Assembly: GCA_017450695.1 (NCBI GenBank)
Contig: JAFSTA010000133.1
Coordinates: 1 to 52,988 of the forward strand
Source: Kiritimatiellia bacterium
Lineage (GTDB): Bacteria; Verrucomicrobiota; Kiritimatiellia; RFP12; UBA1067
Direction of reading: 5' to 3'
DNA: 52,988 bases
Shown here: one piece after another, positions 18,288 to 25,433 of the stretch
Numbering within the stretch: position 1 is the first letter of the stretch
Layout of the letters: every line of letters begins with the position of its first letter
Made by a program: the position numbers and the translations under genes
The notes under the pieces: model-generated
What the model was told of the DNA's origin: nothing
Databases searched by the model: none
Seen by the model: only the letters and a program-made list of their open reading frames with translations

Positions 18288-19238
18288 GTGCAGCCGCTCT
18301 TGCAAGTCGAAAATCTGAAAACCTGGTTCCCGATCAAGAAGGGTGTCTTTGCGCGTACGGTCGGGTATGTCCGCGCGTTGGACGGGGTTTCCCTCACCAT
18401 GCAGGCGGGCGAGACCGTCGGTGTGGTCGGCGAGTCGGGGTGCGGAAAATCGACCTTGGCGCGCACGATCCTGCGGCTGGCGAAGTCGCGCGAAGGGCGC
18501 GTGCTCGTCGATGGGAAGGACGTTTCGCGGCTTTCGCGCAAAGAGATGCAGGAGTTCCGCCGCACGGTTCAGGTGGTCTTTCAGGATCCCCACGCCTCGC
18601 TCAATCCGCGCCACACGGTGCTGGAGTTGCTCACCGAGGCGCCGGTGGCGCACGGACTTTTCGGGATGGAGGAACGCCGCGAACGCGCGGAACGGTTGCT
18701 CGGCGATGTCGGGTTGCCGCCCGACATCCTCGACCGCTACCCCTTCGCGTTTTCCGGCGGTCAACGCCAGCGCATCTGCATCGCCCGCGCACTCGCGCTG
18801 AACCCCAAGCTGCTGATCTGTGATGAGGCGGTGAGCGCGCTCGACCTTTCCATTCGCGCACAGGTGTTGAACCTGTTGGAGGAGTTACAGGAGAAGCGCG
18901 GACTGGCCTACCTCTTCATCACGCACGACATCGGGGTGGTCGAACACGTCGCCGACCGCGTAGTCGTGATGTACCTCGGCAAGGTGGTGGAGAGCGGCGG
19001 ATGCGAAGAGGTGTTGCATACGCCCGCGCATCCCTACACGCGGCTTCTGCTCGCCGCCGTCCCCGCCATCGGCAAGCCCCTGCCAGATGCGCCTCCGATG
19101 GAGGCGGGCGCAACATCAGGGGAAAGCGGTTGTCCCTTCGCCCCCCGCTGTCCGCAAGCGCAAGAGATCTGCCGACACACGCTCCCCTCGCTCCGCGAAA
19201 TCAGCCCCGGCCACTTCTCCGCGTGCCAGTGCGACTGA
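18288..19238 (+). CDS. Oligopeptide/dipeptide ABC transporter ATPase, OppF/DppF type
   Basis: The 316-residue protein has Walker A GESGCGKST (near residue 48), the signature FSGGQRQRICIARAL (near 154), Walker B LLICDEAVSALDLS and an H-loop FITHDIG. The C-terminal extension SGCPFAPRCPQAQEIC followed by GHFSACQ is the oligo_HPY motif that marks OppD/OppF ATPases. The start is GTG at 18288 after GGGGAG. No permease, binding protein or OppD partner lies in the window, so it is an orphan or has partners elsewhere. Its pairing with an exported FAD enzyme is unusual. Biochemical class is certain; the transported substrate is not. Confidence 0.92.
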   Translation: MQPLLQVENLKTWFPIKKGVFARTVGYVRALDGVSLTMQAGETVGVVGESGCGKSTLARTILRLAKSREGRVLVDGKDVSRLSRKEMQEFRRTVQVVFQDPHASLNPRHTVLELLTEAPVAHGLFGMEERRERAERLLGDVGLPPDILDRYPFAFSGGQRQRICIARALALNPKLLICDEAVSALDLSIRAQVLNLLEELQEKRGLAYLFITHDIGVVEHVADRVVVMYLGKVVESGGCEEVLHTPAHPYTRLLLAAVPAIGKPLPDAPPMEAGATSGESGCPFAPRCPQAQEICRHTLPSLREISPGHFSACQCD

Positions 19239-19242
19239 CGCC

Positions 19243-19276
19243 GATTGCAATCGGTAGCAATCGATAGCAATCGACA
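19243..19276. repeat. Short direct repeats between convergent genes
   Basis: Three copies of an AGCAATCG-like unit with roughly 10-bp period occupy most of the gap between the OppF-type gene and the convergent esterase gene. No classic terminator is seen. Confidence 0.55.
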
Positions 19277-19294
19277 AAACCCACATCATACTCA

Positions 19295-20218
19295 CTACTT
19301 GCGGAGCCAGGCGGTGGTATCGGCGAGGGCGCGGGCGAAGGTGAGCGGATGTCGGGGGGCGGTCAGGAAGGTGTGGAGCGCGCCTTCGTAAATGAGCTGG
19401 CGGACGGGACGGTTGGCCGCTTGGAGACGGCGGACGAACTCGGTTCCTTGGTCGAGCAGGATGTCGCAAGCCGCGTTGATCACCAGCGTGTCGGGAAAGG
19501 CTGAGAGATCGGCGTAGAGCGGCGAGACGCAGGGGTCGTTCGGGGCGGTTCCCGGCGGCAGGTAGCATTCGCGGAAGACATCCATTTCCTTCGACGAGAG
19601 CAGGAAACCTTCTTCGTAGTCGCGTGTGGATGGATATACCCTGTCGGTCAAATCCACGGCGGGGTAGAAGAGGATCGTGCCGCGTAGGGGACGTGGCAGT
19701 TTCCCCGCGCTGCCGGAGGCCACGACGGCGGCGAGCCCGCCGCCCGCGCTGTCGCCGCACAGGTACACGGGAGAGGCCCCTTCTTCGGCGAGGATCGCGC
19801 AGGTCACGGCGTAACTATCCTCCACCGCCGCCGGAAAGGGATTTTCCGGCGCAAGGCGGTAATCGACCGATGTCACGGTCACCTCCGCTGCGCGCGCGAG
19901 TTCGGCGCAGAAATGTTCGACGGTGTGGATTCCGCACAGCACCCAGCCGCCGCCGTGGAAACAGACTACATGCGCGCGCGGGGCTGCCGACGGAATGTAG
20001 GTCCGACATGGGATGCCGGCGACAAGACGGTCTTTCAGGTCGATGCCTTCCGGGGGCGGCGGCGGGAGCACCCCCGCGCGAATGATGTTCAGGTCACGCG
20101 GATCACCGGACTGCGCCTCGCGGATGGCGCGGATTAAGATACGGACAGTCCCTTTCGGAAACGAGCGAATAAACCGGAGTGCTTCCGGCGAGAGGACGCT
20201 TTCGGGAAGGATCGGCAC
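19295..20218 (-). CDS. Alpha/beta hydrolase, hormone-sensitive-lipase-type esterase
   Basis: The 307-residue protein matches the HSL (family IV) esterase layout. The oxyanion motif is HGGGW (H88-W92), the DYRLAPENPFPAA segment follows, and the nucleophile elbow is GDSAGG with S157. The catalytic acid is probably in AACDILLDQG and the histidine in EGALHTF. There is no signal peptide, so it is cytoplasmic. The start is GTG at 20218. It lies 42 bp downstream of purM on the same strand, so the two may be cotranscribed, though no functional link is evident. It should hydrolyse short acyl or aryl esters, perhaps deacetylating imported sugars (inference). Confidence 0.88.
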   Translation of the reverse strand: MPILPESVLSPEALRFIRSFPKGTVRILIRAIREAQSGDPRDLNIIRAGVLPPPPPEGIDLKDRLVAGIPCRTYIPSAAPRAHVVCFHGGGWVLCGIHTVEHFCAELARAAEVTVTSVDYRLAPENPFPAAVEDSYAVTCAILAEEGASPVYLCGDSAGGGLAAVVASGSAGKLPRPLRGTILFYPAVDLTDRVYPSTRDYEEGFLLSSKEMDVFRECYLPPGTAPNDPCVSPLYADLSAFPDTLVINAACDILLDQGTEFVRRLQAANRPVRQLIYEGALHTFLTAPRHPLTFARALADTTAWLRK

Positions 20219-20260
20219 GATTCAACTCCGCCAACTGGCTTTTCGGGGCGTAGGGGGTGC

Positions 20261-21340
20261 CTACTGCTTGATGTCCTCGTAGGAAACCTTGCCGGTTCCC
20301 TTCTTGATGCGGCCGATGATCACGGGCGCCTGGTTGAGACGCTTGAGGATGGTCATCGCGGTGGCCGCGTCGTTCTTGCGCAGGATGATGACGAATCCGA
20401 TTCCCATGTTGAAGACACGGTACATCTCGTCGCGATCCACCTTACCCTGGTTCTCGATCAGGTTGAAGATGGTCGGGGGAATCCAGGAGAAGCGGTTGAT
20501 CACGGCGTCGCAGGTCTTCGGCAAGACGCGCGGGATGTTGTCCACGAAACCGCCGCCCGTGATGTGCGCCATGCCGCGGATCGGCACCTTGCGGTCCATC
20601 AACGCCTTGACTGGCTTGAGGAAGCTGCGGTGGACGGCAAGCAGGCTGTCCGCCACCGTCATGCGCGTGCCGGGAATCAAATCCTGCGGGGTCAGGCCGA
20701 GACGGTCGAAAATGACGCGACGCGCGAGGGAGAAGCCGTTCGTCTGCAGTCCGCCGGAGGGAAGCCCGATAATCAGGTCGCCCGCGCGGATGGAGGAACC
20801 CGTGATCAGCTTCTTCTTTTCCACCACGCCGACGATCGTTCCGACCAGATCGTATTCGCCGATGGGGTAAAGCCCCGGCATTTCGGCGGTTTCGCCGCCG
20901 AGGAGCGCGCATCCGTTCTCTTTGCAGGCCTTGCAGATTCCCCAGACGACATCTTGGAAGACCTGTCCGTCAAACCGCGAGGCGCCGATGTAATCCAGGA
21001 AGAAGAGCGGCTTGGCGCCCTGCACCAAAATGTCGTTGACGCAATGGTTTACGATGTCCTGCCCCACCGTGGTGTGGCGTTTCGCCATAGACGCCACCTT
21101 CAGCTTGGTGCCCACGCCGTCGGTACTGGCAACCAGCACCATGCCCGCGCCCGGAGAACGGAAGAGGCCGCCGAAGCTGCCGATGCCGCCCAATACGCCA
21201 GAGGTCTTGGTCGTGGCGACCAGCTTTTTGATGTCGGCAATTCCAGTCATTTTCGAGTCGATATCCACACCTGCCGCCGCGTAAGCGGAACTCTTGGCAG
21301 GGACCGCACTACTTGTCACCGGGACCTGTTTGCTCGTCAT
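20261..21340 (-). CDS. purM: Phosphoribosylformylglycinamidine cyclo-ligase (AIR synthetase)
   Basis: PurM closes the imidazole ring of AIR from FGAM with ATP in purine biosynthesis. The 359-residue protein contains the expected blocks in order: SAYAAAGVDID, STDGVGTKLKVA, QDIVNHCVNDILVQGA, LLGGETAEMPG, GLPSGGLQTNGFSLAR and GMAHITGGGFVDNIPR. Length is normal for the family. ATG 21340 is chosen because GAGG lies 8 nt upstream; the earlier in-frame ATG 21346 and the far-upstream start at 21388 have no suitable site. No other purine gene is adjacent. Assignment is firm. Confidence 0.95.
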   Translation of the reverse strand: MTSKQVPVTSSAVPAKSSAYAAAGVDIDSKMTGIADIKKLVATTKTSGVLGGIGSFGGLFRSPGAGMVLVASTDGVGTKLKVASMAKRHTTVGQDIVNHCVNDILVQGAKPLFFLDYIGASRFDGQVFQDVVWGICKACKENGCALLGGETAEMPGLYPIGEYDLVGTIVGVVEKKKLITGSSIRAGDLIIGLPSGGLQTNGFSLARRVIFDRLGLTPQDLIPGTRMTVADSLLAVHRSFLKPVKALMDRKVPIRGMAHITGGGFVDNIPRVLPKTCDAVINRFSWIPPTIFNLIENQGKVDRDEMYRVFNMGIGFVIILRKNDAATAMTILKRLNQAPVIIGRIKKGTGKVSYEDIKQ

Positions 21341-21580
21341 CTCCATTTCCTCACTGTGGCACATACAAAAAAGAAAGAATAAAATCAAAATAACATATTT
21401 TTTGAGGTAAATCCAGCAAAAAATTCAAAAAACGTGCCTGTAAGTTGGCCGGGCAAGCTGGTTGGGCGTGTTAAGCTGGGTAAGCTAGGTAAGCGTGTTA
21501 GGCTGGGCAAGCTGGCTGGGCATTGTTGGTGGCAGGTGGGCTAGAGGTTCTAGTCATTCTAGACGGTGTGCCGAAGGCGA
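21341..21580. other. AT-rich purM leader and GGTAAGC-type repeats
   Basis: About 80 bp of A/T-rich DNA (21360-21435) probably contains the purM promoter, but no box pair is clear. From 21440 to 21530 there are several degenerate AAGCTGGGTAAGC / GTTAGGCTGGGC units. No gene is seen. Confidence 0.55.
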
Positions 21581-21825
21581 ACCACCCCACCACCCAACCA
21601 CCCAACCACCTAACTACCCAACCACCCAACTACCGAACTACCCAACCACCCAACTACCGAACTACCCAACCACCCAACTACCGAACTACCCAACCACCTA
21701 ACTACCCAACCACCCAACTACCGAACTACCCAACCACCCAACTACCGAACTACCCAACCACCTAACTACCCAACCACCCAACTACCGAACTACCCAACCA
21801 CCCAACTACCTAACCACCTAACCTA
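21581..21825 (-). repeat. Long octamer satellite (about 30 units), G-rich on - strand
   Basis: 245 bp of 8-bp units (ACCACCCA, ACTACCCA, ACTACCGA, ACCACCTA on +) with a visible higher-order 24-bp phase. It abuts and supplies the stop codon of the radical SAM gene. In-frame translation gives only PTTQLPNY-type repeats, which is an artefact. Confidence 0.92.
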
Positions 21826-22652
21826 ATAGGTAGTGGGACGGCGGTCACCGTGTGGAGACAGGTGCGGAGGAGTCCGTTGGGACCGATGACGCCAAATTCC
21901 TTGCCGGCCGGGCAGGGCAGGAAGGCGGGGTCGGCAAAGCGTTTGCGGAACGAAGCCGGTTGCTTGCGGCACTCGCAGATCATCTCGTCGCAGAACGAAT
22001 ACGGAACGCCCGCGTCGGGCAGGTTCCGGATCTCCTCCTTAACCGCTTCCCATTCCTTGCGGGTGAGGAGCAAATCAAGTCGTTCGCGCGCGCGACCTTC
22101 CGCCATTGTCGGACCGACCTGGATGGCTGCGGCTCCAGAGAGTGCGACCGCACAGAAGAGGTCGGCCGCCTCGCGCCGGTTGACGGAGGTGATGGTGATC
22201 CCCACACTCATCGGCCAGTCGAGTTCTTTCGCGCGGGCGAGGAGGCGCAGGATGCGGGCATAGCTCCGGCGCGTTCCGGTCATCTCCGCGTAGGAGGCAA
22301 GTCCCTGTACGCTGGTGGAAAGCTCCGTCCGCAGCTCCTTCAGTTCTTGGATCAATTCCTCGGTCAGGCGGCTGGCGTTGGTGTACAGGGATAGCTTGGC
22401 GTCTGGCATCCGCCGTCGCGCGTGGCGGATCAATTCCAGGATGTCGGGACGAAGCAACGCCTCCCCGCCGGTGAAAAGCAGGTCGTTCACGCCGTTGTCG
22501 GCACACTCGTCCAGAATCCGCGTCCATTCCGCCGTCGTCAGTTCGCGGTCCGCCAGTTCCGGGAATTCGTGCCATACGCAATAGCAGTAGGGACAGCGGA
22601 AATTGCAACGCGCCGTCACTTCCAAAATGAGATGCGGGGGGAAGCGCGTCAT
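21810..22652 (-). CDS. Radical SAM protein with shortened C-terminus
   Basis: The 280-residue protein has the 4Fe-4S/SAM motif CNFRCPYC near its N-terminus and the glycine motif FTGGEALL. A cysteine-rich C-terminal segment (CDEMICEC, LPCPAGKEFGVI, LLRTCLHT) resembles the start of a SPASM auxiliary cluster domain. The frame then enters the octamer satellite and stops within it (VPLPIRLGG), so the end looks truncated or replaced. ATG 22652 begins 1 nt after the stop of the LysM gene, implying translational coupling; an upstream extension to 22886 overlaps that gene and is not credible. SPASM-type enzymes modify peptides or proteins; whether the coupled LysM protein is a substrate is speculation. 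Confidence 0.82.
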   Translation of the reverse strand: MTRFPPHLILEVTARCNFRCPYCYCVWHEFPELADRELTTAEWTRILDECADNGVNDLLFTGGEALLRPDILELIRHARRRMPDAKLSLYTNASRLTEELIQELKELRTELSTSVQGLASYAEMTGTRRSYARILRLLARAKELDWPMSVGITITSVNRREAADLFCAVALSGAAAIQVGPTMAEGRARERLDLLLTRKEWEAVKEEIRNLPDAGVPYSFCDEMICECRKQPASFRKRFADPAFLPCPAGKEFGVIGPNGLLRTCLHTVTAVPLPIRLGG

Positions 22653-22653
22653 G

Positions 22654-23295
22654 TCACGGGCGTTTTTCGGGAGTCGGCAGCGGGCGCATGCCGGGAGGAA
22701 CCGGAGTCGTCGGCTTGTTCTCGTGGACGCGGTTGGCCGGGGGCGCGGGCGGACGAGGCTGCGAGACGACGAGGAGTCGGCCTTCGCGGATGCGGTCTCC
22801 GTCCTGCGGCAGAATCCCGTTGAGGCGGCGGATTTCGTCGAGCGACAGTCCGTACCGGCGCGCGATGCCGGAAAGCGTCTCGCCACGCCGCACGCGGTGC
22901 GTCTTCACCGGATCCATCACCGCCGGGGGCGTTCCCTGCGGAATCGGTCTGGGCACCATCCCGTCGGTGACGGTGCGGATGGGCTGCTCGTTGGGCCGGT
23001 TGTCTGCCGGGGGGCGCGGGGCCATCTTGCCTTTCGTGCGATGCATCTTCTTCGAGTCCTCGTTTCGGACATTCAGGTTTTGTTGAGCCGGTGCAACCTC
23101 CCCCGTGGTCGTGAAGACGTTTATCTTCTCGCTGTGCGCGTTCGGCGGTTCCGGCTTCGGAAGCTGGTTCTGCGGGGACGGCGGCTGGGGTTGCGCGACG
23201 GCGTTGCCCGCGAGAAGCCCGGCGACGGGCAACCCGAGTTTCAGCGCTTTCCGGATGTTTCGGAAAATCTCTCTGTTCGACACGTTCAGTTTCAT
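22654..23295 (-). CDS. Exported proline-rich LysM-domain protein
   Basis: The 213-residue protein has a basic N-terminus and hydrophobic segment (KALKLGLPVAGLLAGNAVA) consistent with export, then a long proline/asparagine-rich linker. One LysM domain follows (THRVRRGETLSGIARRYGL), ending LLVVSQP, then a second proline-rich tail. LysM binds peptidoglycan or chitin-like glycans, so it probably sits at the cell wall. AAGGAGG lies 5 nt before ATG 23295; the upstream in-frame TTG 23310 overlaps that site and is rejected. It has a good promoter (23320-23348) and is coupled to the radical SAM gene. Confidence 0.82.
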   Translation of the reverse strand: MKLNVSNREIFRNIRKALKLGLPVAGLLAGNAVAQPQPPSPQNQLPKPEPPNAHSEKINVFTTTGEVAPAQQNLNVRNEDSKKMHRTKGKMAPRPPADNRPNEQPIRTVTDGMVPRPIPQGTPPAVMDPVKTHRVRRGETLSGIARRYGLSLDEIRRLNGILPQDGDRIREGRLLVVSQPRPPAPPANRVHENKPTTPVPPGMRPLPTPEKRP

Positions 23296-23319
23296 CCTTC
23301 CCTCCTTCAATCGGAACGC

Positions 23320-23348
23320 AGTATAGCAGAAAAAACGAACGGAAACAA
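23320..23348 (-). promoter_or_regulatory. Promoter of the LysM-radical SAM operon
   Basis: On the minus strand: TTGTTT (23348-23343), 17-nt spacer, TATACT (23325-23320) preceded by TGC. It lies 24 nt upstream of the LysM start and diverges from the promoter at 23472-23500. Confidence 0.7.
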
Positions 23349-23471
23349 CAGAAGATTTACCGGACGCGCCCCTTGTTTCTGTGCCGACGCATGCTTGCGT
23401 CGGTTCCCCGTTCCCCGGTACCCCGGCAACGGCGGGGGAACTGCGAATGAAAAAACAATTGAAATCCGTTG

Positions 23472-23500
23472 TTGCACAGAGCGGGAAAAAGCGGTATCAT
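23472..23500 (+). promoter_or_regulatory. Promoter of the LA_2272-like / DUF1015 operon
   Basis: TTGCAC (23472-23477), 17-nt spacer, TATCAT (23495-23500). The leader to the ATG at 23570 is about 63 nt. Confidence 0.7.
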
Positions 23501-23569
23501 AGGGGGCGTTCACGGTGAGAACGGTGGACGGTAAGACTTTGCAAAGCGTACTTACGGAGAGAAGTTCCT

Positions 23570-24088
23570 ATGAAGAAAATGTTGTTCAGTTTGTTGGTGG
23601 CTGGGTTCGCGGCGTTCGGCGCGGTTGCGGCGGAGGAGCAGAAAGAGGTCAGTTGGCCTGTCTTCCTCGGTCTCAACGACGTGGCGGATGTCGATCTCAT
23701 CGGTGTCCGTTTCAACCTGTATAACGGCCATGTCGATCAGATGACGGGCTTTGATTTCGGTATCGCCGGACACGCCAATGATTTTTACGGGCTGCAGCTG
23801 AACATCATCCGCAACGAGGCGGTGGATATCCTCGCCGGTGTGCAGGTCGGTATCTACAACTCTGCCGGGCGCTCCGACATGCTGGGCTTCCAGGGCGGAC
23901 TGTGGAATGAAGCGGGTTCCGTGTACGGCGTCCAGGCCGGGCTCGTCAACCTGGCGGATTACTCCGACGGTTTCCAGATCGGCCTGATCAACCGAACGGA
24001 GGGGATGCACGGTTACCAGATTGGCCTCGTCAATATCATTCGCGACAGCCAGGTGCCTTTCTGCCCCATCATCAACATCGGTTTCTAG
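23570..24088 (+). CDS. Small exported LA_2272-like surface repeat protein
   Basis: The 172-residue protein has a signal peptide (MKKMLFSLLVAGFAAFGAVA). The mature part is a chain of short glycine-rich beta repeats such as LQLNIIRNEA, GVQVGIYNSA, VQAGLVNLAD, FQIGLINRTEG and YQIGLVNI. This is the pattern of the LA_2272 family of outer-surface or outer-membrane repeat proteins. A GGAG-like site lies in the leader, somewhat far from the ATG. It ends 3 nt before the DUF1015 gene, so the two are transcribed together. Function is unknown. Confidence 0.8.
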   Translation: MKKMLFSLLVAGFAAFGAVAAEEQKEVSWPVFLGLNDVADVDLIGVRFNLYNGHVDQMTGFDFGIAGHANDFYGLQLNIIRNEAVDILAGVQVGIYNSAGRSDMLGFQGGLWNEAGSVYGVQAGLVNLADYSDGFQIGLINRTEGMHGYQIGLVNIIRDSQVPFCPIINIGF

Positions 24089-24091
24089 TTC

Positions 24092-25309
24092 ATGCAGATC
24101 AAACCTTTTGCCGCGCTCCGTCCCCAGCCTATGCTGGCGGCGGAGCTTGCGTCCGTTCCGTATGATGTCGTCGATACCGAAGAGGCGCGGAAGCTCGCCG
24201 AAGGGAACCCGAACAGTTTCTTGCACGTGGCTCGTCCGGAGATCGACCTGCCCAAGGGGATCGACCTGTATTCCGACGCGGTCTATGCGCAAGGCGTAAA
24301 GAACTTCCAGTCGCTTCAGGATCGCGGCGTCCTTTTCCGCGAGTCCGAACCAAGCCTTTACCTCTACCAGCAGGTGATGGGAACCCATGTCCAGACCGGG
24401 GTCGTCTGCTGCTGCTTGATCGATGATTACGCCAACCAGGTCATCCTGCGTCACGAGAAAACGCGGAAGGACAAGGAGGACGACCGCACACGCCACACGA
24501 GCGAGCTGAACGCCAACACGGGACCCGTATTCCTGACTTACCGCGCGACGGCGGAACTGAACCGCCTGATGGAACAGACGATGAAGCAGGCGCCGCTTTA
24601 CCAGTTCACCGCCGTAGATAACATCTGCCACACGGTTTGGCGTGTGACGAGCGGCAACGAGCCGTTTGTCCGAGCCTTCGCGGAGGTGCCGGTCGCGTAT
24701 GTCGCCGACGGGCATCACCGCGCCGCTTCCGCCTTCCGCGTCGGCTCGGAACGACGCCTCGCCAACCCGAACCATACGGGAGACGAGGAGTACAACTGGT
24801 TCCTCGCCGTACTTTTCCCCGCCGATCAACTCCAGATCCTGCCGTACAACCGGTGCGTCACGGATTTGAACGGGTTGACGCCGGAGGAGTTCCTGCGCAA
24901 GACGGGTGAGATTTTCTCGCTGGAGAAAACCGACCGTGCCGCTCCCAAGGGACCGCGCGAGGTCTGCCTCTACCTGCAAGGTTCGTGGTACCGCATTTCC
25001 TGGCCGGAGTTCAAGTCGGATCCCGTCAGCGCGTTGGATGTCAGCGTGCTCCAGAACCGCCTGCTCGCCCCGCTGTTGGGAATCGACGATCCGCGCACGA
25101 ATTCCCGCATCTCGTTCATCGGCGGAATTCGGGGAACACAGGAACTGGAACAGCGCGTGGACAGCGGACGGGATGCCGTCGCGTTCTCCATGTACCCGGT
25201 GACGGTCGAGCAGATGATGGCGATCGCCGACGCCAACGCGATCATGCCGCCCAAGAGCACCTGGTTCGAACCCAAGCTCCGCTCCGGCCTGCTGATCCAC
25301 ACCTATTGA
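24092..25309 (+). CDS. DUF1015 family protein
   Basis: The 405-residue cytoplasmic protein has the conserved features of DUF1015: an early PFAALRP and VPYDVV, the segment RHEKTRKDKEDDRTRHTSE, an acidic/His motif VADGHHRAASAF, and a late FIGG. Length is normal. No biochemical activity is established; in many bacteria the gene sits near serC/serA, but no serine gene is present here. The ATG at 24092 follows the previous stop by 3 nt. Family identity is good; function unknown. Confidence 0.88.
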   Translation: MQIKPFAALRPQPMLAAELASVPYDVVDTEEARKLAEGNPNSFLHVARPEIDLPKGIDLYSDAVYAQGVKNFQSLQDRGVLFRESEPSLYLYQQVMGTHVQTGVVCCCLIDDYANQVILRHEKTRKDKEDDRTRHTSELNANTGPVFLTYRATAELNRLMEQTMKQAPLYQFTAVDNICHTVWRVTSGNEPFVRAFAEVPVAYVADGHHRAASAFRVGSERRLANPNHTGDEEYNWFLAVLFPADQLQILPYNRCVTDLNGLTPEEFLRKTGEIFSLEKTDRAAPKGPREVCLYLQGSWYRISWPEFKSDPVSALDVSVLQNRLLAPLLGIDDPRTNSRISFIGGIRGTQELEQRVDSGRDAVAFSMYPVTVEQMMAIADANAIMPPKSTWFEPKLRSGLLIHTY

Positions 25310-25392
25310 GGCGAGGCGGCAGCTGCCACCAGTTCTTGGTTTGGGTCGAGTGCATTCGACCGCAATTGCCTTCTCCCGGAAAAGCCGAATCC

Positions 25393-25427
25393 ACTCACGC
25401 ACGGCTTGCCGTGCGCAAGTGCGTGTG
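25393..25427. terminator. Probable bidirectional hairpin between convergent genes
   Basis: A 7-bp perfect core GCACGGC-TT-GCCGTGC (25400-25415) is extended outwards by ACTcAC / caAGT pairing. It lies between the convergent DUF1015 and GH2 genes. There is no long T-tract, so its efficiency is uncertain. Confidence 0.45.
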
Positions 25428-25433
25428 GCTATT

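Noticed and set aside
21495-21765. Repetitive frames encoding PTTQLPNY units
   Set aside because: They translate the octamer satellite; all frames through such an array stay open without selection.
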